Shown here: positions 1-7,399 of the stretch, piece after piece
How positions within the stretch are numbered: position 1 is the first letter of the stretch
Layout of the letters: every line of letters starts with the position of its first letter
NCBI GenBank assembly: GCA_034437795.1
Contig: DAOTTI010000207.1
Span: 1-27,635 of the forward strand
Source: DAOTTI01 sp034437795
GTDB taxonomy: Bacteria; Chloroflexota; UBA11872; UBA12225
Reading direction: 5' to 3'
DNA: 27,635 nt
The notes under the pieces: model-generated
What the model saw: the letters and a program-made list of their open reading frames with translations, nothing else
Databases searched by the model: none
Told to the model about the DNA's origin: nothing
Program-made: the position numbers and the translations under genes

Positions 1-1
1 G

Positions 2-280
2 GGGGCGCCTGCGGACGGCGGCGCCGGCGAGGGGGCCGACGAGCCGCCCCGCACGCCGGCGGCGGGCGCGCGGGGAGCGCCACACGCTGCGGGGGCGAAA
101 GGGACCGCCGAGGTTCAGCCTCTGCCGCCCACGCCGACCCAGCTGGAAACGATCGCCAAGCTGGCGCGCAGCGTGGGACGTACGGTCTCCACCGAAGGGC
201 TGACCCGAGCCGCCGCGTCCGAGCTGATCACCCGCCTGAGCGAAGAGCGCTACGGCGCGCGCAAGCCGCCGGCGCCGTAG
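2..280 (+). CDS. C-terminal part of an unknown protein (5' end outside window)
   Basis: An open frame enters from the left edge and stops at TAG 278-280. The first 40 or so residues are a Gly/Ala/Pro-rich, probably disordered linker. The last 50 residues form a compact helical segment beginning PTPTQLETIAKLARSVGRTV and containing LTRAAASELITRLSEERYG. Segments of this kind (a helix with a QL..I..LA pattern, then 'L(T/S)..EAS.LI..L') occur as C-terminal appendages on DNA-repair or ssDNA-binding proteins in Chloroflexota and Actinobacteria. That link is from memory and is only suggestive. The main domain lies outside the window, so no function is assigned. Codon use (G/C third positions) supports real coding. 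Confidence 0.7.
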   Translation, partial: GAPADGGAGEGADEPPRTPAAGARGAPHAAGAKGTAEVQPLPPTPTQLETIAKLARSVGRTVSTEGLTRAAASELITRLSEERYGARKPPAP

Positions 281-360
281 TGGCCCGCTGCGCCACCCCC
301 CGCCCCACAGCCCAGACGCGGGGACACGGGCACACAGAGACGCGGGGAGAGCCCTCACCC

Positions 361-510
361 TACCCCACTGCCACAGGGAGAAGGGGCCACCAGCAGCAGA
401 GGGGAGAGATGCAGCGAGCCCTACCCCACTGCCACAGGGAGAAGGGGCTACCAGCAGCAGCGGGGAGAGATGCAGCGAGCCCTACCCCACTGCCACAGGG
501 AGAAGGGGCC
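361..510. repeat. 61-bp tandem direct repeat, about 2.5 copies
   Basis: The word TACCCCACTGCCACAGGGAG starts at 361, 422 and 483, giving an exact 61-bp period. Two full copies (361-421 and 422-482) differ at only a few positions, and a third is cut short after about 28 bp, where it passes into a REP-like hairpin. Each unit contains CCCACTGCCACAGGGAGAAGGGG, a degenerate version of the REP hairpin seen elsewhere in the window, so the tandem array probably grew from a REP copy. Confidence 0.9.
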
Positions 511-514
511 AAAG

Positions 515-553
515 GAGCCCTCACCCTCTCCCACATGGAGAGGGAATTGGGGC
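515..553. repeat. REP-like hairpin element
   Basis: GAGCCCTCACCCTCTCCC is followed by a short loop and GGAGAGGG. The stem is CCCTCTCC (524-531) with GGAGAGGG (537-544). The layout matches other copies listed at 4308, 7104, 7183, 11650, 16560, 16878, 17510, 18657 and 23198. Confidence 0.75.
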
Positions 554-606
554 CGCGCTGGGTACCAGCGAACCTTGTACCCGCAACCTTACACATTGAA
601 CTTGGT

Positions 607-1476
607 TTAGGAGGTGCTGGGGCGGAGCGTGAGCTCGCCGAATGTGGCGCGCTCGCGCCGGCCCGACGGCAGGAGGACGATCAGGCTCCCGTCGGGCGCC
701 ACGTCTTCGGCCACGCCTTCGATGATGACGTTCTCCTGGGAGAGCGTGACGCGCTCGCCCAGCATGGCCAGCCTGGCGCGGTACTCTGTCCAGATGGCCC
801 ATCCTTCGCCGCGCACGAGCGCGCCATAGCGCCGGTCTAGCTCCTGGAGCAGGGCGATGAGCAACGCCTCACGAGGCACCGCGACGCCCAGCTCGTCCTG
901 CAGGGACGTGGGCGGGACGGCCGCGTCGGGCAGGGGGCCCAGGGCGCTGGCTGGGACGTTGACGTTGAGCCCGATGCCCACGATGGCGTGGCGCACCACG
1001 CCCGGGGCGACGGCGGATTCGACGAGCACTCCCCCCGCCTTGCGCCCGGCGATGAGCACATCATTGGGCCACTTGATCACCGCGCCGAGGCCGGTCTGGC
1101 CGCGGATCGCGTCCACGGCGGCGACCGCGGCCAGCATCCCGAGCTGGGGGAGCGCGGCCGGCGCCAGGGGCGGCCGCAGCAGGACCGAGACGGCGATGGA
1201 CGTATACGGGGGCGTCAGCCAGGGGGACTTGCCGGCCCGCCCGCGGCCGCGCGTCTGGGCGTCGGCAAAGACGACCGCTCCTTCTGGCTCGCCCTGCTCG
1301 GCTAGCTCCCTGGCCACGTCGTTGGTCGATCCCACCGACGGCAGGTAGACGAAGCGCCGGCCGATGCGCTGGCCGGCCACGGCCGAGGCGACGCGCCGCC
1401 ATGCGAGGGGGGCGCCGGCAGCGTCAGCGCCGTCCCACGACCTCTCGCCTGGTCTTGACGTACCACTCGGCCACAT
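607..1476 (-). CDS. birA: Biotin--[acetyl-CoA-carboxylase] ligase (BirA catalytic type, no HTH)
   Basis: The enzyme activates biotin with ATP and attaches it to the biotin carboxyl carrier domain of acetyl-CoA carboxylase and related carboxylases. Diagnostic motifs are visible: VGSTNDVARELA, the biotinyl-AMP loop QTRGRGRAGKSPW, IKWPNDVLI with GRKAGGVLVE, and IVGIGLNVN. A C-terminal SH3-like segment ends in FGELTLRP. No N-terminal helix-turn-helix is present, so it is probably not a biotin repressor. The start is uncertain. ATG 1476 overlaps the upstream gene by 53 bp; GTG 1521 gives a longer N-terminus; GTG 1380 would cut the first helix (AWRRVASAVAGQRIG). It is the last gene of the secG / binding protein / birA operon, and the overlap suggests translational coupling. 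Confidence 0.93.
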   Translation of the reverse strand: MWPSGTSRPGERSWDGADAAGAPLAWRRVASAVAGQRIGRRFVYLPSVGSTNDVARELAEQGEPEGAVVFADAQTRGRGRAGKSPWLTPPYTSIAVSVLLRPPLAPAALPQLGMLAAVAAVDAIRGQTGLGAVIKWPNDVLIAGRKAGGVLVESAVAPGVVRHAIVGIGLNVNVPASALGPLPDAAVPPTSLQDELGVAVPREALLIALLQELDRRYGALVRGEGWAIWTEYRARLAMLGERVTLSQENVIIEGVAEDVAPDGSLIVLLPSGRRERATFGELTLRPSTS

Positions 1477-3061
1477 TGCGGAACCGGTCCGCCGGATTGG
1501 CAATGACCCCTGGGCGCACACCCTTCACCTTGGCGCTGATGGCGAAGGCGTAGGTCGGGTAATAGAGGGGCAGGCTGGGCAGCTCCTCCGCGAACAGGGT
1601 CTGGAACTCCTGATAGAGCTTAGCCCGTTCCGCGCGGTCGGCCGTGCGTCGGCCCCGCTCCAGGAGGTCGTCGGCGCGGCGGTTGGTAAAGCCGGAGACG
1701 TTGAGGCCCTGTGGCGCCACCTGGCTGGAGTGCCACAGGGCGTAGGGATCGGGATCAAACCCATCGAAGTCCCAGCTATAGAGCGCCAGCTCGTACCGGC
1801 GCGGGAGCAGGAAGTCCTGCACCAGGCCGCCGACCCCCGTGGCCTGCACCTCCACCTCGATGCCGACCGCGCCGAGCTGGCGCTGGATCTCCTCCGCCAG
1901 CCGGATACGTTCCTTGCGGTCGTTGGTGAGCAGCACCAGCCGCAGGCGCCTGCCGTCCTTGGAGCGCACGCCCCCCGGGTCCGGGCTCTCCAATTTCCAG
2001 CCGGCCTGCTCCAGCAGCGCCCGCGCCCGCGCCGGATCGTAGTCATAGCGCTTCGCGTCCGGATGAAAGGCCCACGAGCCCGGCAGGACGGGCCCGTCCG
2101 CGCGGCGAGCGTGCCCCGCGCGGCCGATCTCAATCAGCTTCTGCCGGTCGATGGCGCAGGCGATGGCCTGGCGCACCAGCCGGTCGCTCAGGATCGGCTG
2201 GGTGACGTTAAAGAACAGTACGAGCAGGCTGGCCTGGGGGGCCTCATAGACGGCAATCCCCTTATCATCGGCCACCCTGGGGCGGTCCTCCGGCTCGATC
2301 ATTGGCGCGCCTTCCACCTCATCGCGCTCCAGGGCGGTCAAGATGGTCTTGTAGTTGGGATAGATGCGGAAGATGATGCGGCTCAGGTACGGCCGGGGTC
2401 CGTAATACTGGGGCGCCGCCTCCAGGACGATGCGGTCGGTGCGGACCTCCTTGATGCGGAAGGGGCCGGTTCCGACCGGCTGGACGTTGAACCGGTGCGT
2501 CGGCAGGTCGCGCGGGCTCACCCCCGCGAGCAGGTGCGACGGCAGCAGGCCGAGCGACGTGTACTCGATGAAGGGCGCAAAGCTCTCCTTCAGGATGAAG
2601 CGCACGGTGCGGTTGTCGACCTTCTCGACGGTGACGTCCTTCCAGAAGCCGGCGAGCTGGCCCGTGTACTGGGGGTCCTGGATCAGCTTGATGGTGAAGA
2701 CGACGTCATCGGCCGTTACCGGCGTGCCGTCGTGCCAGCGGGCGTTCGGACGGAGCACGAAGCGATAGGTCTTGCCATCTGGCGAGATGTCCCAGGATTC
2801 CGCCAGATCGGGCACGGGCTGCCCTGCATCGTCGGACCTGGTGAGCCCGCTGAAGACCAGGGCCACAATCGAACGGCTGGCATCGTCGTTGGCCAGCACG
2901 GGATTGAGCGCCTGGGGAAAGCCGGCCAGGCCCTCCACGTAGGCACCGCCAGCGTCCGGCACCTCCGTGATCACGGCGGAGAAGGCGAAGGACGTGAGGA
3001 CGACCGCCACCAGGAGCATGCCGGTGGCGGCCACAGCAAGTTGGGAGGCCAGCCGGCCCAT
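1424..3061 (-). CDS. ABC transporter solute-binding protein, family 5 (peptide/nickel type)
   Basis: This is a 545-residue extracytoplasmic binding protein of the DppA/OppA family (SBP_bac_5). Residues about 9-30 form a single hydrophobic N-terminal segment with no lipobox Cys, so it is probably membrane-anchored or secreted. Family hallmarks follow: LNPVLANDDASRSIVALVFSGL near the mature N-terminus, LAESWDISPDGKTYRFVLR with W(H)DGTPVTADDV about 30 residues later, PVGTGPFRI, and VRQAIACAIDR. No permease or ATPase genes lie nearby, so the partner transporter must be elsewhere or absent. The start is ATG 3061, 20 bp after the secG stop, without a clear Shine-Dalgarno. Position between secG and birA looks like a conserved Chloroflexota arrangement (from memory). 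The natural substrate cannot be read from sequence. Confidence 0.93.
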   Translation of the reverse strand: MGRLASQLAVAATGMLLVAVVLTSFAFSAVITEVPDAGGAYVEGLAGFPQALNPVLANDDASRSIVALVFSGLTRSDDAGQPVPDLAESWDISPDGKTYRFVLRPNARWHDGTPVTADDVVFTIKLIQDPQYTGQLAGFWKDVTVEKVDNRTVRFILKESFAPFIEYTSLGLLPSHLLAGVSPRDLPTHRFNVQPVGTGPFRIKEVRTDRIVLEAAPQYYGPRPYLSRIIFRIYPNYKTILTALERDEVEGAPMIEPEDRPRVADDKGIAVYEAPQASLLVLFFNVTQPILSDRLVRQAIACAIDRQKLIEIGRAGHARRADGPVLPGSWAFHPDAKRYDYDPARARALLEQAGWKLESPDPGGVRSKDGRRLRLVLLTNDRKERIRLAEEIQRQLGAVGIEVEVQATGVGGLVQDFLLPRRYELALYSWDFDGFDPDPYALWHSSQVAPQGLNVSGFTNRRADDLLERGRRTADRAERAKLYQEFQTLFAEELPSLPLYYPTYAFAISAKVKGVRPGVIANPADRFRNVAEWYVKTRREVVGRR

Positions 3062-3081
3062 GACCAGTGTGCGGTCGCTCC

Positions 3082-3309
3082 CTAGCTTCGCGTGGCCACC
3101 AGGATGATGATGGACGTGAACAGGAAGACGACGGACAGGATGATGGTGAAGTTGAAGAGGATCTTGTCGACGCCCCGGCGGGTGGTATAGATGGAGGCGT
3201 CGCTCCCGCCGAAGGCGCTGCCCAGGCCGGCGCTCTTCACCTGCAGCAGGATGACGGCGATGAGCGTGATCGCCAGCACGATCTGCACGACGTAGAGTGC
3301 CGTAACCAT
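3082..3309 (-). CDS. secG: Preprotein translocase subunit SecG
   Basis: This 75-residue protein has two membrane segments (about residues 4-22 and 50-70). They are separated by a short cytoplasmic loop carrying the family pattern LLQVKSAGLGSAFGG. SecG associates with SecYE and assists SecA-driven protein export. Length and topology match the family. ATG 3309 is preceded by a G-rich Shine-Dalgarno-like stretch (AGGGGGT about 7 nt upstream), with a possible -10 just beyond it. It is the first gene of the minus-strand operon. Confidence 0.93.
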   Translation of the reverse strand: MVTALYVVQIVLAITLIAVILLQVKSAGLGSAFGGSDASIYTTRRGVDKILFNFTIILSVVFLFTSIIILVATRS

Positions 3310-3315
3310 AGAGGG

Positions 3316-3351
3316 ACCCCCTATTATAGAGCAGGGATTGGCCGGATCAGC
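3316..3351 (-). promoter_or_regulatory. Possible promoter of the secG operon
   Basis: On the minus strand a perfect TATAAT occupies 3328-3323, directly upstream of the G-rich ribosome-binding stretch and only 13 nt before the secG ATG. In this GC-rich DNA a perfect -10 box is notable. The expected -35 position (about 3346-3351, GCTGAT) is a poor match. If the -10 is real, the transcript would have a leader of only about 6-7 nt and the G-rich stretch would lie largely inside the promoter. Confidence 0.4.
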
Positions 3352-3394
3352 GGCGGACCGCGCTGCCTGTCCGCGTGGGAGAGGACGGGACGGG

Positions 3395-3430
3395 GGCCAT
3401 GGTCTGGCGCGATCAGGAACGGTTGCGGAC
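3395..3430 (+). repeat. Composite dispersed repeat, copy 1 (36 bp)
   Basis: GGCCATGGTCTGGCGCGATC followed by AGGAACGGTTGCGGAC recurs at 16978-17013 with four mismatches. It lies in spacer DNA in both places and has no obvious coding meaning. Confidence 0.8.
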
Positions 3431-3555
3431 GCCCCAGTGGGGCCCAGTGAGGAAGGGGGCGCGTTGTGGACGCGACCGAAGGGGTGAACGCTGCTCTCCC
3501 CGCCCGATGCGGCGGCCGCGCGTCGCGGATCGCAAGCGGCCCGGCCGGTGACCGC

Positions 3556-4200
3556 CTACCGCAGGCAGCGCCCCGGGGGAGCGTCGAACTCCCAGCAGTA
3601 GCGCTGGATGTTCAGGCGCCACTGGAGGCCCTGCGGGCCGTACACCCACGTCTGGTAGCCGTCGGTAAAGCCCATCCCGTTATCGGCGATGCGCCACACC
3701 AGCAGGCCGCCGGTGGTGCGTTGCTCCACGGTGCCGGAGGCGGGGTTGGCGTGCTCGTCCTCGACGCAGGTGCCGACGATGGACGGGCCGACCCAGGCCG
3801 TGAGCAGGGCAAAGCCCCGTACGAACTGGCAGGGGACGGGCGACGCCGCGCCGGCCAGCAGGCGTACCGGCGACTGCCACTCCACGCGGGGCCATTGGCC
3901 AGCCTGAGGCGCCAGCGCGGACCACAGCCTGATCCCCGCGTCGCTCAGGTACAGGGCGGCGGGGATGGTGGCGACGGTGAGCCCGATGAGCATCCCGCCG
4001 GGCCACAGGGCTGCCAGCGTCGCCTCCGCCATGTCCCTGACCGTCCCTTCCCGCGGCCAGAGGGCCGCCAGTCCGATGCCGGCGGCCAGCAGCCCCAGCC
4101 AGGGCGAGCTGGCGGCCAGCGCACTCACCGCCACGGCGAGCGCGCCCGCGGAGAGCCCTACCCGCATGCTGCGTGTGCCACGAACGCCGGCCCGTTCCAC
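3556..4200 (-). CDS. Membrane-anchored hypothetical protein with Chloroflexota-type C-terminal domain
   Basis: 214 residues. The first 105 residues are hydrophobic, with two or three probable membrane segments (about 14-46, 68-92). The remainder is an extracytoplasmic domain with a strong pattern: a Cys-Gln-Phe start, WVGPSIVGTCVEDEHANPAS, QRTTGGLLVWRIADNGMGF, TDGYQTWVYGPQGLQWRLN and a final W. The pattern 'VG.C.(E)DE..NP....Q.TTGGL.VWR.ADN...FTDG..TW..GP.GLQ.R' recurs in uncharacterised Chloroflexota surface proteins; I know no assigned function. The start is GTG 4200 because a perfect GGAGGT lies 7 nt upstream. An ATG at 4167 has no ribosome site. It stands alone on the minus strand. Confidence 0.75.
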   Translation of the reverse strand: MERAGVRGTRSMRVGLSAGALAVAVSALAASSPWLGLLAAGIGLAALWPREGTVRDMAEATLAALWPGGMLIGLTVATIPAALYLSDAGIRLWSALAPQAGQWPRVEWQSPVRLLAGAASPVPCQFVRGFALLTAWVGPSIVGTCVEDEHANPASGTVEQRTTGGLLVWRIADNGMGFTDGYQTWVYGPQGLQWRLNIQRYCWEFDAPPGRCLR

Positions 4201-4307
4201 GCCTCATACCTCCGTGCAGAGACCGCTTTCGGTGAATGCAACGGTGGCGCCCATCCTGGTGTGACGGAGCGCAGGCCCGCCGCCGCGCCAGGCCTCAGTC
4301 AGGCGTT

Positions 4308-4328
4308 CCCTCTCCGTGTGGGAGAGGG
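4308..4328. repeat. REP-like hairpin
   Basis: CCCTCTCC (4308-4315), a GTGTG loop and GGAGAGGG (4321-4328) form a perfect 8-bp stem, followed by TGAGGGCGCT. Same family as the copy at 524-544. Confidence 0.75.
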
Positions 4329-4391
4329 TGAGGGCGCTGCTGGCGAACGATCCGCGCAAAGGCGTGGCTCTGGCCGCTCCGCCCCGGGCGC

Positions 4392-4475
4392 AACCGTGCG
4401 GATGGCGCCGTGGTCGCGACGGTGGCGGGCAGGCTGGTGCCGGTACGGGGTGGATGGCCGGCAGTGGCCGCGGAA
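4392..4475 (+). pseudogene. Fragment related to the N-terminus of the DUF92 gene
   Basis: In one frame this stretch reads RADGAVVATVAGRLVPVRGG followed by WPAVAAE. The intact DUF92 gene at 6184 reads TADGAVAATVAGTLALARGG followed by WPAAAAL. The DNA also matches well (GGATGGCGCCGTGG, GTGGCGGGCA and GGATGGCCGGC are shared in the same order and spacing). Similarity stops on both sides, so this is an isolated duplicated or relic piece of about 28 codons. Confidence 0.7.
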
Positions 4476-4569
4476 GATGACAGCGGGAGCGGGGCGCTGC
4501 CGCGCACGGCGCATGGGCCGCTGGTCAATCTGCTGTCCCGGCAGGCACTATTGCTGCGCCACGGCCTGA

Positions 4570-4684
4570 GGCGCGTGATGTGGGGTGTTCCCGCCCAGAT
4601 AGGCCAGGCCCATGCAGGCACCACGTGTGGCGTGCGGTGGGCCTCGGCTTACCTGGAGATGCGCATGAACCCACATCACGCGCC
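4570..4684. repeat. 15-bp perfect inverted repeat enclosing 85 bp
   Basis: GGCGCGTGATGTGGG at 4570-4584 is the exact reverse complement of 4670-4684. The enclosed 85 bp show no gene. The outline is that of a short MITE or solo-element remnant; no target-site duplication is evident. Confidence 0.6.
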
Positions 4685-4784
4685 CGAGGGCCGGGCAGCT
4701 CGCGTCAAGGCGACATGGCGAGCAGTGCCGCGAGGTGAGAAGCAGGGACGTGAAGGGACGAGCAGGGAGAGGAGCACGCAGGTC

Positions 4785-5957
4785 ATGGATGGACGAACCG
4801 ATGGGAGCCTGACGATCGATGGACGCGCTGGCGTGGCGGGGGAGATTGCCGCGCGGTGGCCGGCGGGGGCGCGGCGGTACCGCGTCGCCGTGATCGGCTG
4901 CGGGCGCATTGCGCGCCAGCACGCCGCGGTGCTCAGCACGCATCCCGCGACCGAGCTGGTGGCGGTGTGCGACGTGAGCCGCGAGGCGCGCGACGCTCTG
5001 GGCGCCGCCCACGGCGTGCCGGAGGCGGCGCGCTTTGCCGGCTACCGCGAGCTGCTGGACCAGGTGGCGCCCGACGTGATCCACATCTGCACCTGGCCGG
5101 ATACGCACGCGGAGATCACCATCGCCGCCGCCGAGCGGGGCATCCACGTCTATTGCGAGAAGCCGATGGCGCTGGACCTGCGCGAGTGCGACGCGATGCT
5201 GGCCGCCTGCCGGCGGGCCGGCATTGCGCTGGGGATCAACCATCACCGGCGGGGCGACTCACGCTACCTGCGCGCCCGACAGCTCCTGGCCGATGGCGCC
5301 ATCGGGCAGGTGCGGCTGCTGCGCGCCGAGCACGGCGGAGGCGGGCGGCGCCTGATGGCCATGTCCACCCACCTCTACGACCTGTACCGCTTCCTGGCCG
5401 GCGACGTCGCCTGGGTCTCCGGCCAGGTGCTGGCCGGCGGGCGCGAGGCCACCGCCGCCGACATCTATGAGATCCCCCATGAGGGGCCGGCGGCCGGTGA
5501 CGAAGTGGCCGTCCAGTTCGCCTTCCGGAGCGGCGTCTATGGCTTCCACGATGGCCTGGGGCACGTGGACGTGGAGGTGGTTGGCACGCACGGCCGGATG
5601 CTCTTCTGGGAAGGCGGGGCGCCGCGGCGCCCCTGGCCCTTCGGCGAGCGGCGCGCAATCTGGACCCGCCACGCCGACGGCGAGTTTGGCCGGACGGCTC
5701 GGGGCGCTCCCGACTGGCAGCCGCTGGACGGCGTCAGCGAGGAGGAGCTGTGCCAGCCCCGCCACGCCTACGCCCGCTCCATCGACCGCTTCCTGCGCGC
5801 CATCGAGGGCGAGGGCAGCCCGCTGTGTACCGGCGAGGACGGCCGCGCGTCCATCGAGATGGCCCTGGCCATCTACGCTTCTCACTTCTCCGGCCGGCGG
5901 ATCGCGCTGCCGCTTCTGGCTGAGCGCCATCCGCTCGCGGCGCTGGCACAGGAGTGA
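4785..5957 (+). CDS. Gfo/Idh/MocA family oxidoreductase
   Basis: This 390-residue NAD(P)-dependent sugar or inositol dehydrogenase-like enzyme has an N-terminal Rossmann fold (YRVAVIGCGRIARQHAAVL, a GxGxxA dinucleotide motif), AVCDVSREARDALG, the family signature HVYCEKPMALDLRECDAML with catalytic Lys in EKP, and NHHRR. The C-terminal alpha/beta domain carries MAMSTHLYDLYRFL, which supplies the usual His/Asp catalytic position. Substrate is not predictable; the family oxidises C-OH groups of sugars, sugar acids and inositols. ATG 4785 has AGGAG about 13-17 nt upstream and a sensible N-terminus, although the frame is open further back. The neighbouring sulfatase, RraA-like protein and sugar-binding lipoproteins further right fit a carbohydrate-degradation theme. 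Confidence 0.9.
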   Translation: MDGRTDGSLTIDGRAGVAGEIAARWPAGARRYRVAVIGCGRIARQHAAVLSTHPATELVAVCDVSREARDALGAAHGVPEAARFAGYRELLDQVAPDVIHICTWPDTHAEITIAAAERGIHVYCEKPMALDLRECDAMLAACRRAGIALGINHHRRGDSRYLRARQLLADGAIGQVRLLRAEHGGGGRRLMAMSTHLYDLYRFLAGDVAWVSGQVLAGGREATAADIYEIPHEGPAAGDEVAVQFAFRSGVYGFHDGLGHVDVEVVGTHGRMLFWEGGAPRRPWPFGERRAIWTRHADGEFGRTARGAPDWQPLDGVSEEELCQPRHAYARSIDRFLRAIEGEGSPLCTGEDGRASIEMALAIYASHFSGRRIALPLLAERHPLAALAQE

Positions 5958-5977
5958 GGCGCCTTCGCGGCGTACCG

Positions 5978-5993
5978 GGCACGATCGTGTCCC
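5978..5993. promoter_or_regulatory. Palindromic site between Gfo/Idh and DUF92 genes
   Basis: GGGCACGATCGTGTCC is a 16-bp palindrome broken only by one G.T pair. It lies 21 bp after the Gfo/Idh stop. It could be an operator or a weak terminator stem; no T-tract follows, and nothing else supports a role. Confidence 0.25.
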
Positions 5994-6183
5994 GATCAGT
6001 GGTGGACATTCGGCTGCTCCCCAGGAGAAGGGCGCGCCTCTTGCACACCGGATGGGACATGATCGCAGCGGGAGGTACAGGCCCGCCGCCTCTGATGGAG
6101 GACGTCGTACGAGCCCGCGACTGATCGCTTCAAGCGCTGGCGTTGGTGGCCTGGGGCCGGCGGGGTACGGGCGCGCCCGCGGC

Positions 6184-7168
6184 GTGTGCCTGCTCCTGCG
6201 CTGGGGCGGGTCCAGCCTGATGGCCGGCGCCGTTTCCATAGCGGCCTGGAGGCAGCGCGCCCTGACGGCGGATGGCGCCGTGGCCGCCACAGTGGCGGGC
6301 ACGCTCGCCCTGGCGCGGGGCGGATGGCCGGCCGCGGCCGCGCTCGTCGCCTTCTTCGTCACGTCCAGCGCCCTCTCCCGCTTCAAGGAGGGCGCCAAGG
6401 CGCGCCGAGGGGCGCTGGCCCAGGCGAAGGGTGGCACGAGAGACGCCTGGCAGGTGCTGGCTAACGGCGGGATCGCGGCCGCCTGGCTGGCCCTGACCGG
6501 CCGGCGGGGGGACGCTGGCTTTCTGGGCGCAGTGGCGGCCGCCGGCGCGGACACCTGGGCCACCGAGCTGGGGCTGCTCGCGCCCCGCCCGCCTCGTCTG
6601 CTCACCACCCTGCGCCCCGTGCCGCCCGGCACCTCCGGCGGGGGGGGTGACGCCGGCGGGCATCCTGGCCTCGGTCGGCGGCGCCATCACAGCCGGCGTG
6701 GCCTGGGAGCTGGCGCACTGGCTGGAGAGGCGCTGGCCGCCCGTCAGGTCCGGCGGCCGGCCGCCAAGCGCCCGCCCGGAGACCGGCTCCTGGCCGGCGG
6801 ATAGTGTGCGTGGCGGGCAGGCCCGCCTGGGGCGCGCCACACTGGTGGCCGGCGTGGCTGGCACGCTGGGCGCCCTGAGCGACTCGCTCCTGGGCGCCAC
6901 GATCCAGGCTGCCTACTATTGCCCGGCCTGCGGGGAGCCGGTCGAAGCGCCCGTCCACCGGCGGTGCGGGCGCGCGACCATCCTGGTCCGTGGCCAGCGG
7001 TGGATCACCAACGACGTGGTCAACGCCTTGGCTACGGCCACAGGGGCGCTGGCCGGCGCGGGCCTGGACCGGCTGCTGGACTGGCGGAGCTTATTCGCAT
7101 GCGGAGCCCTCTCACCCGCTTCCACAGGGCAAGGGAACTCCGCCCTGGCCGTGCAGGATCCAGGCTAG
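6184..7168 (+). pseudogene. DUF92 (TIGR00297-type) integral membrane protein, split by a frameshift
   Basis: DUF92 proteins are polytopic membrane proteins related to the phytol kinase/CDP-alcohol group, with several hydrophobic helices. The first part (GTG 6184 to about 6645) shows GAVAATVAGTLALARGGWPA, SSALSRFKEGAK and GADTWATELGLL, then TTLRPVPPGTSGG. The second part, in the frame starting at 6647, continues exactly where the family does: VTPAGILASVGGAITAGVAW, then GALSDSLLGATIQAAYYCP and NDVVNALATATGALAGAGL. The two parts are joined at a run of eight G (6640-6647); seven or four G would restore the frame. The last 20 or so codons (after LLDW) are REP-element sequence, which also supplies the TAG. 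It could be a sequencing error, a phase-variable gene or a true pseudogene. The exact start (GTG 6184 or ATG 6220) is uncertain. Confidence 0.85.
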
Positions 7169-7243
7169 CGCGAGGGTCACCAGTGGAGCCCTCACCCTCG
7201 CCCTGTGGCGAGGGAACTGATCGCCGGCCATGAATGATCTGGG
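7104..7243. repeat. Two adjacent copies of the REP-like element
   Basis: Copy one (about 7104-7166) and copy two (about 7183-7243) each read GAGCCCTC, then a hairpin, then GGGAACT, CGC, (C/T)GGCC and GGATC(C/T)(A/G)GGCT-like sequence. In copy two the stem is CCCTCGCC/GGCGAGGG, a paired change relative to CCCTCTCC/GGAGAGGG elsewhere. Copy one overlaps the 3' end of the DUF92 reading frame. Confidence 0.75.
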
Positions 7244-7276
7244 CTCATGGGACCGGCGCCGTCGGTGAGACTACGA

Positions 7277-7305
7277 TGGACAATGGTACGATCCCTCGCT
7301 ATGAT
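7277..7305 (+). promoter_or_regulatory. Probable sigma-70-type promoter of the BlaI gene
   Basis: TGGACA (7277-7282) and TATGAT (7300-7305) are each one base from consensus and are 17 bp apart. The region is markedly more AT-rich than its surroundings. The leader to ATG 7400 would be about 88 nt. TACGAT occurs at 7272 and again at 7287, so a repressor site overlapping this promoter is possible, as BlaI-type regulators usually repress their own operon, but no clean dyad is visible. Confidence 0.6.
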
Positions 7306-7399
7306 AATGGGCTGCGTCCCCTGCCGGGGGACAGCCCGGCCAGGCCGGCGCGCCATCTCGGCCGGGCGAGCGAGCCGTAGGAGCGCCACAGGAGACGAG

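Larger units (their letters stand above)
281..606. other. Gene-less spacer with three repeat types
   Basis: This spacer lies between two convergent genes. It holds a GACACGG/GACGCGG-type word run (about 311-345), a 61-bp tandem repeat (361-508) and a REP-like hairpin (524-544). Open frames here are made of repeat sequence and have no family resemblance. No terminator with a T-tract is visible for either flanking gene. Confidence 0.6.
3310..3555. other. Spacer with a copy of a 36-bp dispersed repeat
   Basis: No convincing gene. The segment 3395-3430 matches 16978-17013 at 32 of 36 positions (see the repeat entries). The rest is GC-rich sequence without recognisable signals apart from the secG promoter. 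Confidence 0.5.
4201..4784. other. Spacer of gene debris before the Gfo/Idh gene
   Basis: The spacer contains a REP-like hairpin (4308-4328), an out-of-context fragment resembling the N-terminus of the DUF92 gene (4392-4475) and a 15-bp perfect inverted repeat (4570-4584 / 4670-4684). The frame of the downstream Gfo/Idh gene stays open back to 4410, but that extension is made of these remnants and lacks a ribosome site. Confidence 0.6.

Noticed and set aside
1364..3085. 573-codon plus-strand open frame
   Set aside because: It is the antisense shadow of the solute-binding protein gene; GC-rich codon bias opens the opposite strand. Family motifs are only on the minus strand.
5259..6632. 457-codon minus-strand open frame
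   Set aside because: It spans the Gfo/Idh gene, a spacer and the DUF92 gene, and has no family features. The plus-strand proteins are clear.
6640..6647. Programmed ribosomal frameshift in the DUF92 gene
   Set aside because: A pure G tract lacks a typical slippery heptamer with downstream pseudoknot and internal Shine-Dalgarno. Slippage, error or phase variation is simpler.
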